A stretch of 32,939 nucleotides of DNA from the NCBI GenBank assembly GCA_045627885.1, contig JAZQOM010000040.1, positions 1-32,939 of the forward strand, in the 5' to 3' direction. Each line of letters begins with the position of its first letter. Within the stretch, counting starts at the first letter, position 1. The notes beneath the pieces are model-generated. The model was not told where the DNA came from. It searched no databases and saw only the letters and a program-made list of their open reading frames with translations. Position numbers and translations under genes: made by a program. Shown piece by piece: positions 31,409-32,939 of this stretch. Source of the DNA: CALCTE01 sp045627885. GTDB taxonomy: Bacteria; Bacillota; Clostridia; Oscillospirales; CAG-272.

Positions 31409-32344
31409 TCAGAGCTTTTCGGCAACCCTCAATTTCGCGCTTCTTGAACGCGGATCCCTTTCAAGCTCTTCTTCGCTTGCTTCTATTGCGTTTTTGGTGA
31501 TTATCTTTATCTTGGGCTTTTTGCCGCATACGCACACCGGAAATGACGGCGGGCAGTCGCAGCCCTTTGCGTTATCCGCCATTGCGTGCTTAACAGTTTT
31601 GTCTTCGAGCGAATGAAAGCTTATCACCGCAAGCCTGCCGCCCGTTTTGAGCGCCGATACCGCATCGTCAATCGCGCCGTGCAGAATCGCTATCTCCTCG
31701 TTTACCTCGATGCGTATTGCCTGAAAGCTTTTCTTTGCCGGATGATGCCCCGTCAGCCTTTGCTTTGCGGGAATCGCTTCCTTTATTATGTTCGCAAGCT
31801 CAAGCGTTGTTTCTATCGGCTTTTCCGCTCTTGCTCTTGCTATGCGCGACACAATCGCGGGAGCAAACTTTTCGTCGCCGTAGTCAAAGAGTATTCTTCG
31901 CAAGGAGTCCTCCGAATAGCCGTTTACGACATCGTAAGCGCTTATGCCGCTCTGCGACATACGCATATCGAGAGGCGCATCGTTCTGATACGAAAAGCCG
32001 CGCTCCGGAATATCGAGCTGAAACGAAGATACTCCCAAGTCCATCATTATTCCGTCAACGCCGTCGGGCGCGTGGTGTGAAAGTATCGTCGCGATGTTGC
32101 GGAAGTTATCGTGAATGTATGTTATTTTGTCGCCATACGGAGCAAGCCGAGCGCTTGCCCGCTTTATTGCGTATTCATCTCTGTCTATTGCAATCAGCTT
32201 TCCCGTCGTGAGCTTTGATGCCACAAGCTCACTGTGACCGCCGCCTCCGAGAGTGCAGTCAACATAGATTCCGTCGGGCTTTATCGAAAGCCCCGATACG
32301 GTTTCGTTTGCAAGAACGGGAATGTGCTTAAATTCTTCCGGCAT
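31409..32344 (-). CDS. rsmH: RsmH, 16S rRNA (cytosine-N4)-methyltransferase
   Basis: This 311-residue SAM-dependent enzyme methylates C1402 (E. coli numbering) of 16S rRNA at N4. It opens with HIPVLANETVSGL and the SAM loop DCTLGGGGHS, then IAIDRDEYAI, MMDLGVSSFQLD, RGFSYQNDAPLDMRM, LTGHHPAKKSFQAIRIEVNEE, VISFHSLEDKTVKHA and the C-terminal RSRSAKLRVAEK. All are standard for the MraW family. It starts 1 nt after the mraZ stop, so the two are translationally linked. Confidence 0.97.
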   Translation of the reverse strand: MPEEFKHIPVLANETVSGLSIKPDGIYVDCTLGGGGHSELVASKLTTGKLIAIDRDEYAIKRASARLAPYGDKITYIHDNFRNIATILSHHAPDGVDGIMMDLGVSSFQLDIPERGFSYQNDAPLDMRMSQSGISAYDVVNGYSEDSLRRILFDYGDEKFAPAIVSRIARARAEKPIETTLELANIIKEAIPAKQRLTGHHPAKKSFQAIRIEVNEEIAILHGAIDDAVSALKTGGRLAVISFHSLEDKTVKHAMADNAKGCDCPPSFPVCVCGKKPKIKIITKNAIEASEEELERDPRSRSAKLRVAEKL

Positions 32345-32345
32345 A

Positions 32346-32765
32346 TTAAAGTCCCAAATCTATGAGCAGCTTTTCCATCTGCTCGTTGTCCTCGGCTGCC
32401 TCATATTCGGCGTAAGCATCAGAATTCCATATCTCCGCGCTGTCGCCCGTGCCGATGATGATAACATCGCCCAAAAGATTTGCGTATTCGCGCAAGTCCT
32501 GCGGAACGATTATTCTTCCCTGCTTGTCCGCTTCCATATCCACGGCGTTGCCGAATAATCTTCTTCTGACCATTCGCGTTGCTGTGGAGTTCTGCTCGAG
32601 CTTTTCGAGAATACTCTCCCATTTTTCCATCGGGTATATGACAAGACAGTTGTTTGTCGGAGACTTCGAGAGAATGAACTTGTCCCCGAGATTGTCTCTC
32701 ATTTTGGCAGGCACAAAGAGTCTGCCCTTTTCGTTAATGCTGTATTTGTATTTTCCGTTAAGCAA
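32346..32765 (-). CDS. mraZ: MraZ, transcriptional regulator of the dcw cluster
   Basis: This 139-residue protein has two AbrB-like SpoVT repeats: GKYKYSINEKGRLFVPAKMR near the N-terminus and AVDMEADKQGRIIVPQDLREYA about 60 residues later. MraZ forms a ring that binds repeated boxes in its own promoter. The start is a TTG (plus 32763-32765) preceded by AAAGGGAGG. It gives MLNGKYKYS, matching the family N-terminus, and no ATG upstream fits. The three-box operator at 32799-32825 implies autoregulation. Confidence 0.95.
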   Translation of the reverse strand: MLNGKYKYSINEKGRLFVPAKMRDNLGDKFILSKSPTNNCLVIYPMEKWESILEKLEQNSTATRMVRRRLFGNAVDMEADKQGRIIVPQDLREYANLLGDVIIIGTGDSAEIWNSDAYAEYEAAEDNEQMEKLLIDLGL

Positions 32766-32798
32766 AACCTTGCGCCTCCCTTTCCGCCGTCAAATTCG

Positions 32799-32825
32799 CC
32801 ACTTTAGGCTATTTTAGGCATTTTC
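32799..32825 (-). promoter_or_regulatory. MraZ-type operator: three 7-bp boxes at 10-bp spacing
   Basis: Reading the minus strand, GAAAATG, AAAATAG and AAAGTGG are separated each time by the same CCT. The 10-bp period and the AAAGTGG box match the pattern described for MraZ sites. They lie in the leader, between the -10 element and the ribosome site, where binding would block transcription. Confidence 0.75.
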
Positions 32826-32840
32826 AATCCACTTGGCTAT

Positions 32841-32869
32841 AGTATAACGGATATTTTTCGGTTTTGCAA
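32841..32869 (-). promoter_or_regulatory. Main sigma-A promoter of the dcw cluster
   Basis: On the minus strand TTGCAA (plus 32864-32869), 17 nt, TATACT (plus 32841-32846). It is about 76 nt upstream of the mraZ TTG. The rest, to 32939, is very AT-rich with no further feature recognised. Confidence 0.85.
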
Positions 32870-32939
32870 TAGTTTTTTTGCAATTTTTATAAAAATTTCA
32901 AAAAAATTTTCGTATTTTTGTAAAATGGGCAACAAAAAA

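Overview
The window looks like chromosome from an anaerobic, low-to-mid GC member of the Firmicutes (class Clostridia, probably a gut Oscillospirales-like lineage). The evidence is a Gram-positive style division and cell-wall (dcw) cluster with a PASTA-domain penicillin-binding protein and a DivIB/FtsQ protein, sigma-A type promoters, strong AAGGAG ribosome binding sites, several Cys-anchored lipoproteins, AT-rich intergenic DNA and a MurE with the DNPR motif of meso-diaminopimelate ligases. No rRNA, tRNA, CRISPR array, phage gene or transposase was seen. The lineage is inferred from content, not from a marker search.

Layout. (1) 1-421 is a gene-free stretch with AT-rich direct repeats, a terminator-like hairpin and a degenerate 34-bp tandem repeat. 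(2) 422-5310, minus strand: a small metallo-beta-lactamase-fold hydrolase, two tandem parvulin-type foldase lipoproteins (one with two added Ig-like Big_2 domains) and a B12-binding-domain radical SAM protein. (3) 5311-5578 is a divergent control region with a good sigma-A promoter on each strand. (4) 5579-19642, plus strand, is one long, tightly spaced run of 13 genes ending at a clear terminator: zinc alcohol/polyol dehydrogenase, UlaG-like metallo-hydrolase, DUF4432 aldose-epimerase-like protein, CoA-acylating aldehyde dehydrogenase, a SucCD-like ADP-forming acyl-CoA ligase, a full 2-oxoacid (acetoin/pyruvate type) dehydrogenase complex E1alpha-E1beta-E2-E3, a LarA-type nickel hydroxyacid racemase/epimerase, a Cof-type HAD phosphatase and an ECF transporter S-component. 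(5) 19731-20993 is a secreted serpin lipoprotein. (6) 20994-21290 holds inverted repeats and a structured non-coding element. (7) 21342-32765, minus strand, is a compact dcw cluster mraZ-rsmH-ftsL-PBP-murE-mraY-ftsW-murG-ftsQ-ftsZ, read from a promoter with a MraZ-like operator at the right end.

How the genes may work together. In the 14-kb operon three enzyme systems meet at an acyl-CoA: the 2-oxoacid dehydrogenase complex makes it oxidatively, the SucCD-like ligase can turn it into acid plus ATP, and the acylating aldehyde dehydrogenase can interconvert it with an aldehyde. The dehydrogenase, lactonase-like hydrolase, mutarotase-like protein and LarA suggest a sugar or hydroxyacid feeding the route. 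The alpha subunit of the ligase and the E1beta subunit both depart from their usual sequence around substrate-facing regions, so the substrate is probably not succinate or plain pyruvate. This is the best candidate for an undescribed pathway here. The substrate cannot be read from sequence.

The dcw cluster is notable for lacking murF, murD, murC, murB and ftsA, and FtsZ ends in an unusual C-terminal peptide.
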